DNA of 41,053 bases from Planctomycetota bacterium (GTDB lineage Bacteria > Planctomycetota > UBA1135 > UBA2386). The notes beneath the pieces were generated by a model that saw only the letters and a list, made by a program, of their open reading frames with translations, was not told where the DNA came from and did no database searches. The stretch is taken from the NCBI GenBank assembly GCA_016795295.1, contig JAEUHP010000026.1, forward strand, positions 1-41,053, read 5' to 3'. Every line of letters starts with the position of its first letter. The stretch's first letter is position 1. Shown one piece after another: positions 1 to 7,754 of this stretch. The position numbers and the translations under genes are program-made.

Positions 1-1
1 G

Positions 2-862
2 TTCGTCGCCCAGAACGACAATCTCTCCTACGGCAACTATGCGGTCGGTTGGCCGAGCAGTGTGATCGCGTTCCGCTTCACCGCGCCTGCCGGAGTGCCG
101 CTCGACGCCGCGCAGGTGTTCACCGGCAACCAGAGCGGGGCACAGCATTCGGTCGAGATCCGCACCGTGCACCCCAACACCGGACTCCCGGACCAGCTCG
201 TTGGCCAGCCGGGCAGTTGGACGGTCGGACACGCGCGCTGTTGGCAGGGGGCCCGTTTCGGTCAGGCGGCGCAGTTGCAGGCCAACGCGGACTACTACTT
301 GGTGTGGCGGGTCGCCGGCATGTTTCCGCAGCATTCGGTGTGCGCCGACAATCTGCCCGGGGCAGTGCAGAGCGAAGTGCGCTACAGCGACGGCAACACT
401 TGGCACGCCGTGGCGACGGCCAGCGCGAAGTTCCGGTTGTTCCTGCCGTACCCGGCGGGCTCGTTCGCAACCTTCGGCACGGGCAAGCCCGGCATCTACG
501 GGGCGCCCTCGGTGGGCGCGACCGGTTGGCCGGCGGTCGGCAGCTCGTTCGACGTGTGGCTCGACAACGCCGCTCGAGTGGCCAGCACAGCCCCGCCCAA
601 TGCGATCCTGCTGATCGGCTGGCCGATTCCGACCGGCAACACGTTCCCGCTCGGCACGCTCTATTCGACGGGCGACGCGCTGCTGTTCCAGCGCACGTGG
701 CTGCACACCAACCCGACGGCGGGGGCGTGCAGTTTCACCTTCGCCGTGCCGAACGTGCCCGCGGCGTTCGGTCTGACGCTGGCCTTCCAGTGGGCGGTGT
801 TCGACAACGCCGCGGCTGGTGGGCTCTCCCACACCGCCGGGCTCACGGCGCTCTTGCAGTGA
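2..862 (+). CDS. Secreted beta-rich protein, 5'-truncated
   Basis: The frame is open from the first complete codon of the window, so the start and any signal peptide lie upstream; a GTG at 62 is only an internal Val. About 286 residues are visible. They are rich in Gly, Ala, Thr and aromatics, with alternating polar/hydrophobic stretches typical of beta-sandwich extracellular proteins, and with isolated Cys residues and no catalytic motif that I recognise. The last 120 residues or so follow a pattern also seen in the secreted proteins at 3079 and 34402: a G-x-F-x-V start, a short phrase about a value or constant, then a Gly-Leu-x-Leu-x-x-Gln-Trp element just before a short hydrophobic end. 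The 3' end overlaps the convergent hydrolase gene by 20 bases. I infer an exported or surface protein; its substrate or partner is unknown. Confidence 0.7.
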   Translation, partial: FVAQNDNLSYGNYAVGWPSSVIAFRFTAPAGVPLDAAQVFTGNQSGAQHSVEIRTVHPNTGLPDQLVGQPGSWTVGHARCWQGARFGQAAQLQANADYYLVWRVAGMFPQHSVCADNLPGAVQSEVRYSDGNTWHAVATASAKFRLFLPYPAGSFATFGTGKPGIYGAPSVGATGWPAVGSSFDVWLDNAARVASTAPPNAILLIGWPIPTGNTFPLGTLYSTGDALLFQRTWLHTNPTAGACSFTFAVPNVPAAFGLTLAFQWAVFDNAAAGGLSHTAGLTALLQ

Positions 863-1883
863 TGCCGACGCGTTCGAGGCACTGCGCGAAGAACTGCGCC
901 ACTTGCCGTTCGGCCCAGCGGTAGGGGCTGCCGAGCCGGGTGCCGGCGACGAAGCCGCAGTGGCCACCACGCGCGGGGAACAGCGGCACCAAGAACGGCG
1001 AGGCCGCACACGCCGCGAACGGCAGCACGGTGCCCGGCACCAGCGGGTCGTCCTCGGCGCCCACCAGCAGCGTCGGCACCCGCACCGAGTCGAGGAACTG
1101 CGCGCTGCTCGCCGTCTGCCAGTAGTGCTGCGCCGAGCGGAAGCCGTGCAGCGGTGCCGTGACCAGGTCGTCGAACGCGGCGAAGGTGCGGCAGCGGCGC
1201 ACCGCCGCTGCGTCCAGCAAGCGCGGATACTGCTGCGCCTTGGCCAGCGCCTTCGGCACCAGCGTGCGCAGGAAGTGTCGGGTCAGCAGGCCGCCGTAGC
1301 GCGCGTCGCATTGCCGAGCCGCGGTGCCCAGGTCGTACGGCACGGACACCGCGGCAGCCCCGCACACGGTGTCCGGCACGAGGGCGCTGCACTCGCCGAG
1401 CCACTTGAGCAGCACGTTGCCGCCCAGCGAGTAGCCGACCAGCAGCAAAGGGCGTTCGGGCCAGCGCGCCCGCAGCCGTTCGACCACGTAGCCGAGATCA
1501 CTGGTCTCACCGCTGTGGTAGGAGCGTTTGGCTCGGTTCGGTTGGCCGCTGCACGATCGAAACTCGAGCACGGCGAAGCCGAAGCCGCGGTTGCGCGCTT
1601 GGCGCAGCATCGCGCCCACGTAGGTCGATCGGCGGCTGCCTTCGAGGCCGTGCAGCAGCAACACCAGCGGCGCGCGCGGGTCGTGGTCGGCGAAGTGCAT
1701 CTGCACGAAGTCGCCGTCGGGCAGGTTCCAGGTCTCTGCAGCCAGCTCCGCCGCGTGGCGGCGGTTGCCGAGGCCGGCCAGAGCCGTCTGCGCGAAGCCC
1801 GAGCGCGCCCACCACACCGGGCGGAACGGCCGCGCGGCGAGTTGTTCGACGGCGCGTTGCTTGAACTCGTCTGCGGTGGGCAC
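843..1883 (-). CDS. Alpha/beta hydrolase, YheT/COG0429-like
   Basis: This 346-residue protein has the full alpha/beta-hydrolase layout. An oxyanion-side HGLEGS motif lies at 78-83, the nucleophile elbow GYSLGGN at 150-156 (Ser152), an acidic residue in GAEDDP at 275-280 (Asp278 or Asp279) and the catalytic His in GGHCGF at 306-311 (His308). The HGLEGS plus GYSLGGN pair and the length near 330-350 residues are typical of the YheT/ABHD1-3 group, whose bacterial members are poorly characterised esterase-like hydrolases. There is no signal peptide, so it is probably cytosolic. It is convergent with, and overlaps by 20 bases, the upstream secreted-protein gene, and is divergent from the HtrA-like gene with about 100 bases between start codons. 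The substrate cannot be read from sequence. Confidence 0.88.
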   Translation of the reverse strand: MPTADEFKQRAVEQLAARPFRPVWWARSGFAQTALAGLGNRRHAAELAAETWNLPDGDFVQMHFADHDPRAPLVLLLHGLEGSRRSTYVGAMLRQARNRGFGFAVLEFRSCSGQPNRAKRSYHSGETSDLGYVVERLRARWPERPLLLVGYSLGGNVLLKWLGECSALVPDTVCGAAAVSVPYDLGTAARQCDARYGGLLTRHFLRTLVPKALAKAQQYPRLLDAAAVRRCRTFAAFDDLVTAPLHGFRSAQHYWQTASSAQFLDSVRVPTLLVGAEDDPLVPGTVLPFAACAASPFLVPLFPARGGHCGFVAGTRLGSPYRWAERQVAQFFAQCLERVGITARAP

Positions 1884-1984
1884 GGGGTTCTTGTAGCGGC
1901 AGTGCTTCGGCGTCGAGCGGGCCTCTGCGGCAATCTGCTGCGGCGTGGCCCTTGTGTCGCTTGGTGCACGGCCTACAGCCCGGC

Positions 1985-2911
1985 ATGGGTCTGCTCCAGC
2001 ACTTGTCCGACGAGATCGCCGCAGTCGTGCAAGCGGTGCGCCCGGCCGTGCTGCACCTGCGCACGACCATCAAGGGCCGCAGCGGCACGGGTTCGGGATT
2101 CCTCGCCGGCGCTCGCAACCTGGCGCTGACCAACCATCATGTGGTACAGGACGCCGGCACCGTCGAAGCGACCTGCCACGACGGGCGCACCGTCACCGCC
2201 GAAGTGCTCGGCAGCGATCCGGCGACCGACCTGGCACTGCTGCGCGTTCCCGACCTCGGCGCCGAACCGCTGCCGCTGGGAGCCAGCCAAACGCTGCGCG
2301 TCGGCGACTTCGCGCTGGCAGTGGGCTGCCCCCACGGTCTGTCGCACAGCGTCACCGCCGGCATCATCAGTGGCCTCGGCCGGGCGCTGCCGGGGCCCGG
2401 TGGCCGTTCGATCGAGGACGTGATCCAGACCGATGCACCGCTGAATCCCGGCAACTCGGGCGGGCCGCTGCTGGATCCGCAGGGGCAGGTGGTGGGCATC
2501 GCGACGGCGATCCTGCCGATGGCACAGGGCCTGTGCTTCGCCGTGCCGTCGGCCACGGCCGCGGTGGTGCTGAGCGAACTGCGCGAGCACGGCAAAGTGG
2601 TGCGTGGCTGGTTGGGGGTGGCCGTCCAGGGGGTGGAGCTGGCACCTGGCATCGCGCACCGGCTCGGTTTGCCTGCGCCGCGCGCCCTCGCGGTCGCCGG
2701 GGTCACGCCCGATTCGCCCGCGGCGCGTGCCGGTGTGCAGCAGGGGGATCTGCTGGTGTCGTTGGAGGATCGGCCGCTACGCGGGGTGGGGGACCTGATG
2801 GCGGGGTTGCCGCGCACGGCGATCGGCAGCGAACTGCGGCTGCGGCTGTTGCGGCACAACGAGATCCTGAAGACCCGGGTACGGCCGGTGGCAGCGCCAG
2901 CGGCGGCATAG
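1985..2911 (+). CDS. HtrA/Deg-like trypsin-fold serine protease with PDZ domain
   Basis: From the ATG at 1985 the protein has 308 residues. The chymotrypsin-fold triad is complete: His52 in TNHHVV, Asp82 in ATDLALL and Ser148 in NPGNSGGPL. A single C-terminal PDZ domain covers about 200-300, with GWLGV at its start and a typical AGVQQGDLL turn. This is the DegS/HtrA architecture of protein quality-control proteases. Unusually, the N terminus runs straight into the protease domain, with neither a signal peptide nor a transmembrane anchor. In-frame TTG (1952) and GTG (1964) starts exist upstream but add no signal sequence. There is no clear ribosome-binding site. It may be a cytoplasmic Deg protease; if a start further upstream were used it could still be exported, but the reading frame gives no support for that. 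Confidence 0.88.
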   Translation: MGLLQHLSDEIAAVVQAVRPAVLHLRTTIKGRSGTGSGFLAGARNLALTNHHVVQDAGTVEATCHDGRTVTAEVLGSDPATDLALLRVPDLGAEPLPLGASQTLRVGDFALAVGCPHGLSHSVTAGIISGLGRALPGPGGRSIEDVIQTDAPLNPGNSGGPLLDPQGQVVGIATAILPMAQGLCFAVPSATAAVVLSELREHGKVVRGWLGVAVQGVELAPGIAHRLGLPAPRALAVAGVTPDSPAARAGVQQGDLLVSLEDRPLRGVGDLMAGLPRTAIGSELRLRLLRHNEILKTRVRPVAAPAAA

Positions 2912-3078
2912 GACGCCGGGCCCGACCTGCGGTTGTCGTAGCGATCGGGTAACATCGCCCGTCGCGACGCCGACGGGTCGCCGTCGATTTCCCGCCAACT
3001 GGAAGCCGTCACCAGGACGGCTGCCGGGCAGCGCTTGTTCGCCGCGTTCGCGGCACCCGTTTTGCGGACCACAACCCC

Positions 3079-4218
3079 ATGACGCGTCGACTTGCCACCC
3101 TTCTCCTCCCCTTGCTCGCGGTGGGCGCCGTCGCCCAGACCTTCGTCGTCGACGAAGCCAACGGCCCCGGCGCGAACTTCACCGACTTGCCCGCGGCCGT
3201 GCTCGCCGTCCCGAACGGCGCCGTGCTGCTGGTGCGCCCAGGCAACTACCAGAGCCCGAGCCTGGGTGCCAAGACTCTGACCCTGCTCGGCGAGCCCGGT
3301 GCCAACCTGCAGCCCACCGGCCTCGCCGGCGGGCTGACCATCTCCTTCCTCGGTCCCAACCAAACGATCTTGGTGCGGGGCTTCACCTTCTCTGGGCCGA
3401 TTGGCTTGGGCAACTTCACGGTCGATTGCCAGCAGTGCCAGGGTGCCGTAGTGCTCGAGCAACTGTCCGGACCCAGTGGGATCCTCAGCAGGCTCGATGC
3501 CACCTCCTGTGACCGTCTGCTGGTGCGCAACTGTGTTTTCAGGCGCAGCTCGCGGCTGCGCGACTGCAACACGGTGCTGCAGGATTGCACGATTGCGCCA
3601 CTCGGTCCGGAAGGGATCGAGGCGCTGCGCGTCACCCGCGGCACCACCCAGGTGATCGGCGGCACCCTCCAGGGCGCCGCTGGCAACTTGAACCGGGGCG
3701 GCCCGGCGGTGCTGAGCGACAACGCCGCGTTGCGCGTGCTCGGCACGGGGACGTTGGCCGGGGGCCAGGGTGTGCCTGCAGGGTTCGCGGTGGCTGGCAC
3801 CGGCACCGTGCGTGTCGACCCCGCGGTCGCTGTCTCGGGCGCCAACCCGCCGTTCGCCGTGGGCGTGCAGGCCACGGTTGCGCCACAGGCGTGGGTCGTC
3901 GCCAGCGATCCGGTGCTGGGCAATCCCGTGAACGTAGAGCTGCGCGGCCCGCTCGGGGATCTGGGCGCGCTCGGTGTGGGCTTTCCCGGGGCGAGCCATG
4001 CGGTGCCCGGCGTCACCGACCGGCTGTTCTGGAACGGCTCGACCGCGGTGACCCAGGCGATCGGTGTGGTCCAGGCCGGCGCGCCGGTCGCGGCCGTCGT
4101 CACCTTGCCCAACCAGCAGAGCCTGCTCGGCCTGCAGTTGGTTTGGCACGGTGTCACCTTCGCGGCCGCGAACGGCCTGCAGGTGAGCCCGCCAGCCTGG
4201 TACGTGGCGCGGCTCTAG
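3079..4218 (+). CDS. Secreted beta-helix-like protein
   Basis: A 379-residue product starts at ATG 3079 with a clear Sec signal peptide: Met-Thr-Arg-Arg, a Leu/Ala core, and AVAQ as cleavage site near residue 20. The mature N terminus has the phrase VDEANGPGANFTDLPAAV, which closely matches the opening of pectate-lyase/NosD-like right-handed beta-helix proteins, where a 'duration/flow over the surface' signature precedes short parallel strands. Short repeating stretches with Cys and Asn ladders follow to about residue 230. The C-terminal 130 residues look like a separate beta domain resembling those in the proteins at 2-862 and 34402-36912. No catalytic residues of polysaccharide lyases are evident, so binding or structure is as likely as enzymatic activity. 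Exported; function unknown. Confidence 0.8.
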   Translation: MTRRLATLLLPLLAVGAVAQTFVVDEANGPGANFTDLPAAVLAVPNGAVLLVRPGNYQSPSLGAKTLTLLGEPGANLQPTGLAGGLTISFLGPNQTILVRGFTFSGPIGLGNFTVDCQQCQGAVVLEQLSGPSGILSRLDATSCDRLLVRNCVFRRSSRLRDCNTVLQDCTIAPLGPEGIEALRVTRGTTQVIGGTLQGAAGNLNRGGPAVLSDNAALRVLGTGTLAGGQGVPAGFAVAGTGTVRVDPAVAVSGANPPFAVGVQATVAPQAWVVASDPVLGNPVNVELRGPLGDLGALGVGFPGASHAVPGVTDRLFWNGSTAVTQAIGVVQAGAPVAAVVTLPNQQSLLGLQLVWHGVTFAAANGLQVSPPAWYVARL

Positions 4219-4415
4219 ACGCCTGAGAACGGCGCGCCCGGCGGGATCGGGGCGCGTCGCGGTGGCGCAGTCACTACTGCCCTGCGCACGGCGGCCTGCG
4301 CATTGCCGGGTGGGCCGGGCGGACCCAGGGGCTTGGTGGAGCGGCAATGTGGGCGGTAGATTGCTTCCGAGCTGCCCCGGATGGTCTGGGACTGCCGCTG
4401 TTCTTCCCCTGTGTG

Positions 4416-4422
4416 AAGGAGG
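4416..4422 (+). promoter_or_regulatory. Shine-Dalgarno site fixing the TlpA-like start
   Basis: AAGGAGG is four bases upstream of the ATG at 4427. It is one of few strong ribosome-binding sites in the window. It selects this ATG over the longer in-frame opening beginning at 4262 and agrees with the signal peptide that begins at the same codon. Confidence 0.8.
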
Positions 4423-4426
4423 TCTC

Positions 4427-4927
4427 ATGTCAATGCGCTTGTTCGCATGGATGGCGTCGCTCGGTCTGGTCATGGCCTTGGCTCACGCGCAGAAGCCGAC
4501 CGTCGGCGCTCAGGCCCCGGCGATCGTCGCCTCGTCGTGGCTGAATTGGCAGGGTGATGCTCCGACCCTCGAGTCGCTGCAGGGACGTGTCGTGCTGCTC
4601 GAGTTCTGGGGCACGTGGTGCGGGCCGTGCGTGCGGGCGATGCCGGGCATCCAGAAGTTGCACGACCGCTACCGCGAGCGTGGCCTCACGGTGCTCGCGA
4701 TCTCCTACGAGACCCCCGAGAAGATGCAGCCGTTCCTGCAGGCGAACGCCTACACGATGCCGGTCGGGTCGGATCCCGAGAAGAAGACGATCGCTGCGTA
4801 CGGCATCTCGGGCTGGCCGACGACGATCCTGCTCGACAAGGAGGGCAAGGTGGCGCACGTCGGTTCCCCCTACGACGCCGAAGAGGCGGTCGAGAAGGCG
4901 CTGGGCCTGGAAGCCGGTCCCGGTTGA
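4427..4927 (+). CDS. TlpA/ResA-like exported thioredoxin
   Basis: This 166-residue protein has an N-terminal signal peptide (cleavage probably after Ala21 in AHA-Q), then an AhpC/TSA-Redoxin-type thioredoxin domain. The redox motif is WCGPC at 64-68, preceded by LLEFWGTW, and the cis-proline loop is visible as GWPTT. Both cysteines are present, so it should be redox active in the extracytoplasmic compartment. TlpA/ResA/MauD-type proteins reduce or isomerise disulfides in substrates such as apocytochromes or the methylamine dehydrogenase small subunit. It sits 32 bases upstream of a cassette encoding a 16-Cys protein and a MauE-like membrane protein, so those are plausible partners. Its own composition is closer to the G+C-rich chromosome than to the cassette, so a shared transcript is inferred, not shown. 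Confidence 0.92.
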   Translation: MSMRLFAWMASLGLVMALAHAQKPTVGAQAPAIVASSWLNWQGDAPTLESLQGRVVLLEFWGTWCGPCVRAMPGIQKLHDRYRERGLTVLAISYETPEKMQPFLQANAYTMPVGSDPEKKTIAAYGISGWPTTILLDKEGKVAHVGSPYDAEEAVEKALGLEAGPG

Positions 4928-4959
4928 CGGTGATCCGATTGTTGGGTGAGGTCCTTTTG

Positions 4960-5625
4960 ATGAGCCAAGAAGAAGGCCGTGAGCCAAGCGACCTGAGGCC
5001 GGCAATCCGTCGGGTGCGCCTCTTGTTGTTGAAGCTGCTGAATGACCCAGAGGATCGCGAAGATGTACTTCAGAACTGCCTGGTCCGCTGGGCTGCAGCC
5101 CGAGCTCGGGGGGTCGTAGTTGATTCTCTCGCAGCCTTCCTGGTAAGTGTCGTCCAGCAGGAAGTGAACCTATGGCTCAGGCAGGCCAAACGAGGACGCT
5201 CGGTTCACAGCGTAGACACCTCGGACTTGGACCAAATGTCCGCTGGCACTCCGTGCACTGGGGAAGATACAATCGAAGCGGCTCTCGTGAGTCTGCCAAG
5301 CCCGCTTGACGGATGGCTCGAGGACTGGCTCTCAGGCAAATCTGATGCCTTCCTGGCAAAGCGTGATGGGGTAACTTGTGCAGCGATTCGCAAGCGCTGG
5401 CAGATGCTGCGCGAGAACATCGAGTGTCCGAGGATGACGAAGAAAATTCTGGAGTTTCCGCTCACAAAGCATGGGGCAAGTGCATCTAGGGTAGCGAAGG
5501 CGCGGGTTTCCAGCCGAAGCCAGCCCAAGCCCAAGCCCAAGCCCAGGCCCAAAAGCCCAAGCCACTCCCAGGCCCAACCAAGAGTACGAAGCCCGGTGCT
5601 TGACGACCCGAGGAATTTGCCGTGA
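4960..5625 (+). CDS. Divergent ECF-sigma-like protein with Pro-Lys tail
   Basis: The ATG at 4960 follows a GTGAGGT ribosome-binding sequence at a spacing of about 8 bases and yields 221 residues. Residues 15-78 resemble sigma-70 region 2: a DPEDREDVLQN helix start (29-39), then a segment like AFLVSVVQQEVNLWLRQAKR. Residues 108-155 are placed like region 4, opening with an LPSPL phrase and ending in an AAIRKRWQMLRENI helix like a helix-turn-helix recognition helix. Both regions are weak compared with ordinary ECF factors, and the usual DNA-recognition residues are only partly kept. The tail from about 185 is unlike sigma factors: Ser-Arg-Ser-Gln followed by a Pro-Lys ladder (189-198) and a basic Ser/Pro stretch. 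It overlaps the next gene as GTGA. It probably regulates the cassette; an adaptor or DNA-binding role is also possible. Confidence 0.62.
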   Translation: MSQEEGREPSDLRPAIRRVRLLLLKLLNDPEDREDVLQNCLVRWAAARARGVVVDSLAAFLVSVVQQEVNLWLRQAKRGRSVHSVDTSDLDQMSAGTPCTGEDTIEAALVSLPSPLDGWLEDWLSGKSDAFLAKRDGVTCAAIRKRWQMLRENIECPRMTKKILEFPLTKHGASASRVAKARVSSRSQPKPKPKPRPKSPSHSQAQPRVRSPVLDDPRNLP

Positions 5626-6077
5626 ACCACTCGCCCGCTCTCACTCCAGCCAATCCTCTGCATGCGGTGCTGCCCATCATCAGCCTAGTTTTCACTGGCA
5701 TCCTGTGCTGGCTGGTTCTCCAACGGGATCCCGAACACAGCTGCGCACTCAACGTGTTCTTCTACCCTGTGGACATGGAAGATCCACCGCCGCTAATCGT
5801 CGAGGGGTGTGTTGGCCTTTGCAATCCAACAAACTGTTGCGAGGAGAAGACCGGAAGATCGCCCTTACCCCCTTTTGATCCAGTCCGGTTTTGCTGTTGT
5901 CCGCAAGAGGGCGAGATGGTGTGCGAAACCTCATTCGCTTGCGTCCTTCAGGTGAGAAATGGAACGCTGGTGGAGTGCTATCCTCAGGGGTGTGACGCGC
6001 CGCTTTCATGCCACATCTTCAATGTGCCGGGTCCAGAGCCAGATTCTGTCGGCTTCGTCTGCTCATGCGACGTCTGA
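5622..6077 (+). CDS. Membrane-anchored cysteine-rich protein (16 Cys)
   Basis: GTG at 5622 overlaps the preceding stop as GTGA, which implies translational coupling. The 151-residue product has one transmembrane or uncleaved signal segment at about 14-33. The outer part is small and crowded with cysteines at 41, 63, 67, 72, 73, 91, 92, 93, 101, 107, 119, 124, 130, 147 and 149; Cys29 is within the membrane segment. The CC and CCC clusters plus Pro-rich spacers suggest a disulfide-knotted domain, not a classic CxxC metal finger. I do not recognise the family. Sharing a unit with a MauE-like protein, close to a TlpA-like thioredoxin, recalls the MauA small subunit of methylamine dehydrogenase, which needs MauD and MauE for its six disulfides. 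There is no convincing MauA sequence match, so this is analogy only. Confidence 0.75.
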   Translation: MNHSPALTPANPLHAVLPIISLVFTGILCWLVLQRDPEHSCALNVFFYPVDMEDPPPLIVEGCVGLCNPTNCCEEKTGRSPLPPFDPVRFCCCPQEGEMVCETSFACVLQVRNGTLVECYPQGCDAPLSCHIFNVPGPEPDSVGFVCSCDV

Positions 6078-6095
6078 GTATTGGTTGCTCATGAC

Positions 6096-7754
6096 ATGGG
6101 GTGTGTCGTGAACAGTCATGGCGCCATGAAGTGGATGCAGTTGGCCTGCTTGGTCGTGATCGTTGCGATTTGGGCGTGGCAATTGTTTGGGCGACAGGAG
6201 ACCGCGCCAGGTCACCCCAAGCGATCCTCGGTCGGGGCGCTCCCAGATCATGCTGAGTTGGAGGTGGGTGCGACGATTCCTGAATCTCTGCCCAGGGAGC
6301 GGGTTGAATTGCCCGTTGCTGTAGGAATGGAGTTTCGCTTCCGGTTCGTCAGCCAGGAAGGTGAGGGAATTCCCGGGGTCCGCCTGCATTTCTGCCCGCC
6401 TGATTGTTCGGGTGCTTCGCAAATCGGGGTTCGCAACCCACTCTTGGGCAGAGCCGACGCCTTGGGCAACCTGTCTCTGGGGGACGCAGCGTTGCTCCCC
6501 TGTCGCGAGCAGCCTGCAGGTTGGGGGGTTGCCGTGGCGGCTGGTTACCGGTCCCAGCGGCTCGACTCGCTGATGAGCAATTCGTCGCGGACGGTGGTCA
6601 TGGAGCGTGGGCTGGAAGTCACAGTTTCCTGCCGCAAGCCCAACGGGGAGCCAGTGCCGGGCGTCGTCGTGCAGGTGACCCAGGCGGCGTTCGTGGACAG
6701 CATCGAGGTGAGTGAAGGGCCCGGATGGCACGGCAAACGCGCGGTCGTATGGGGCATTTCCGATGAGGTCGGCACTTGCCTGCTCGCAGGGCTCCACCCG
6801 GGTGAGCACCGCCTGCGGATCGATCACCCACGACTCGTGGCCTGGAATCCGCCTCGCGCCATCGACACCAGCCTTGGATCAATGCAGGTTGTCATGGCTG
6901 AGCCGCTCGCGTACGAAGTGATCGTCCTCGGAGACGAAGTGGTCACCTGGTCCAATGTCGGCTCCGTGAAGGCCAGGGTGAGCCAATCGTCCCACGACGG
7001 TTTGCAGAGGCTTCAGAGCCGGATCGCGGCCAAGGCCCCGGATGTGGGCAAACGTCTACTTGCCTTTTCGCCTCCCCAATTGCAGCGGAGTCCTTCTGGA
7101 TCCCTGGAGTTTGTATCGCCCCTGCCCAGCGTCGATTTCACGGTTTGGTTGCGGCAGCGAGGCCGCCACGATTTCCGCCGCAAGATGCGGGTCTGGGACG
7201 AGGAGTTCGCCCCCGAAGTCCTAGATGTCAGTGCCTTGCCGGTGACTGGGGGCTTCGGCGAAGCCGTGGTGACCATCCTCGACCGTCATGGCAGTGTTGT
7301 CGCAGGCGACTTCAACCTCGTTCGGACCGGTCCGTTCCCTCAGTTTGGTGCTGGGCTCCGTTCCGGTGACACGGTGCAGCTCCTCGAAGGGGCCTACCGT
7401 CTCGCTGGCCGAGATCCCGGCTGGCAGTCCGCGCGCTTCACCGGAGCGTGCGAGGTGCACGCTGGGCGACGAACCGAGGCAACCATGATCCTGGACCCTA
7501 GAGTGGCTCGGTGCGAGTGGCATGCGGCGCTCGGGGACGGCGGCGACACGGAGGGCGTCACAGTGATCGTCAAGCAAGCAGGAGCCATCGTCACGATCTG
7601 CCCCTTCGACAAGCTGCACGGCGAGTTGATGCTGCCGGAGGGGACCTACACGTTCGAGTTCAAGGCTTACGGGTATCAGCCGGTACTGAAGCAGGTGACG
7701 CTCTCTGGTGCCCAGATTACGAAAGTGCAGTTCGTGATGGAGTCGAGAACGTGA
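6096..7754 (+). CDS. Membrane-anchored carboxypeptidase-regulatory-like protein
   Basis: The likely start is ATG 6096 (552 residues); ATG 6126, just before the hydrophobic segment, is an alternative. A single N-terminal transmembrane helix (MQLACLVVIVAIWAWQLFG region) is followed by a large outer part with several Ig-like beta modules. Phrases such as 'EGIPGVRLHFCP', 'GEPVPGVVVQVTQ' and 'LHPGEHRLRIDHP' match the CarboxypepD_reg/SpaA-like fold, where a P-G-V turn starts a module and G-x-Y/H-x-L-R-I ends it. The last module ends with an LPEGTYTFEFKAYGY phrase near the C terminus. There is no enzymatic motif, so a surface scaffold or ligand-binding role is likely. It follows the Cys-rich gene by 18 bases and overlaps the MauE-like gene as GTGA, so all are probably co-expressed. 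Confidence 0.78.
   Translation: MGCVVNSHGAMKWMQLACLVVIVAIWAWQLFGRQETAPGHPKRSSVGALPDHAELEVGATIPESLPRERVELPVAVGMEFRFRFVSQEGEGIPGVRLHFCPPDCSGASQIGVRNPLLGRADALGNLSLGDAALLPCREQPAGWGVAVAAGYRSQRLDSLMSNSSRTVVMERGLEVTVSCRKPNGEPVPGVVVQVTQAAFVDSIEVSEGPGWHGKRAVVWGISDEVGTCLLAGLHPGEHRLRIDHPRLVAWNPPRAIDTSLGSMQVVMAEPLAYEVIVLGDEVVTWSNVGSVKARVSQSSHDGLQRLQSRIAAKAPDVGKRLLAFSPPQLQRSPSGSLEFVSPLPSVDFTVWLRQRGRHDFRRKMRVWDEEFAPEVLDVSALPVTGGFGEAVVTILDRHGSVVAGDFNLVRTGPFPQFGAGLRSGDTVQLLEGAYRLAGRDPGWQSARFTGACEVHAGRRTEATMILDPRVARCEWHAALGDGGDTEGVTVIVKQAGAIVTICPFDKLHGELMLPEGTYTFEFKAYGYQPVLKQVTLSGAQITKVQFVMESRT

Noticed and set aside
2137..4473. A 778-residue minus-strand frame
   Set aside because: It lies opposite the HtrA-like and secreted beta-helix genes, which have clear motifs and a signal peptide. 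It shows only low-complexity Arg/Gly/Pro.
5521..5560. AAGCCC six-base repeats as a CRISPR or microsatellite locus
   Set aside because: They are in frame and encode the Pro-Lys tail; there are no spacers.
5622..6077. 16-Cys protein as a true MauA (methylamine dehydrogenase small subunit)
   Set aside because: The cysteine spacing and the tryptophans required for the tryptophan tryptophylquinone cofactor are not found; no large-subunit gene is present.
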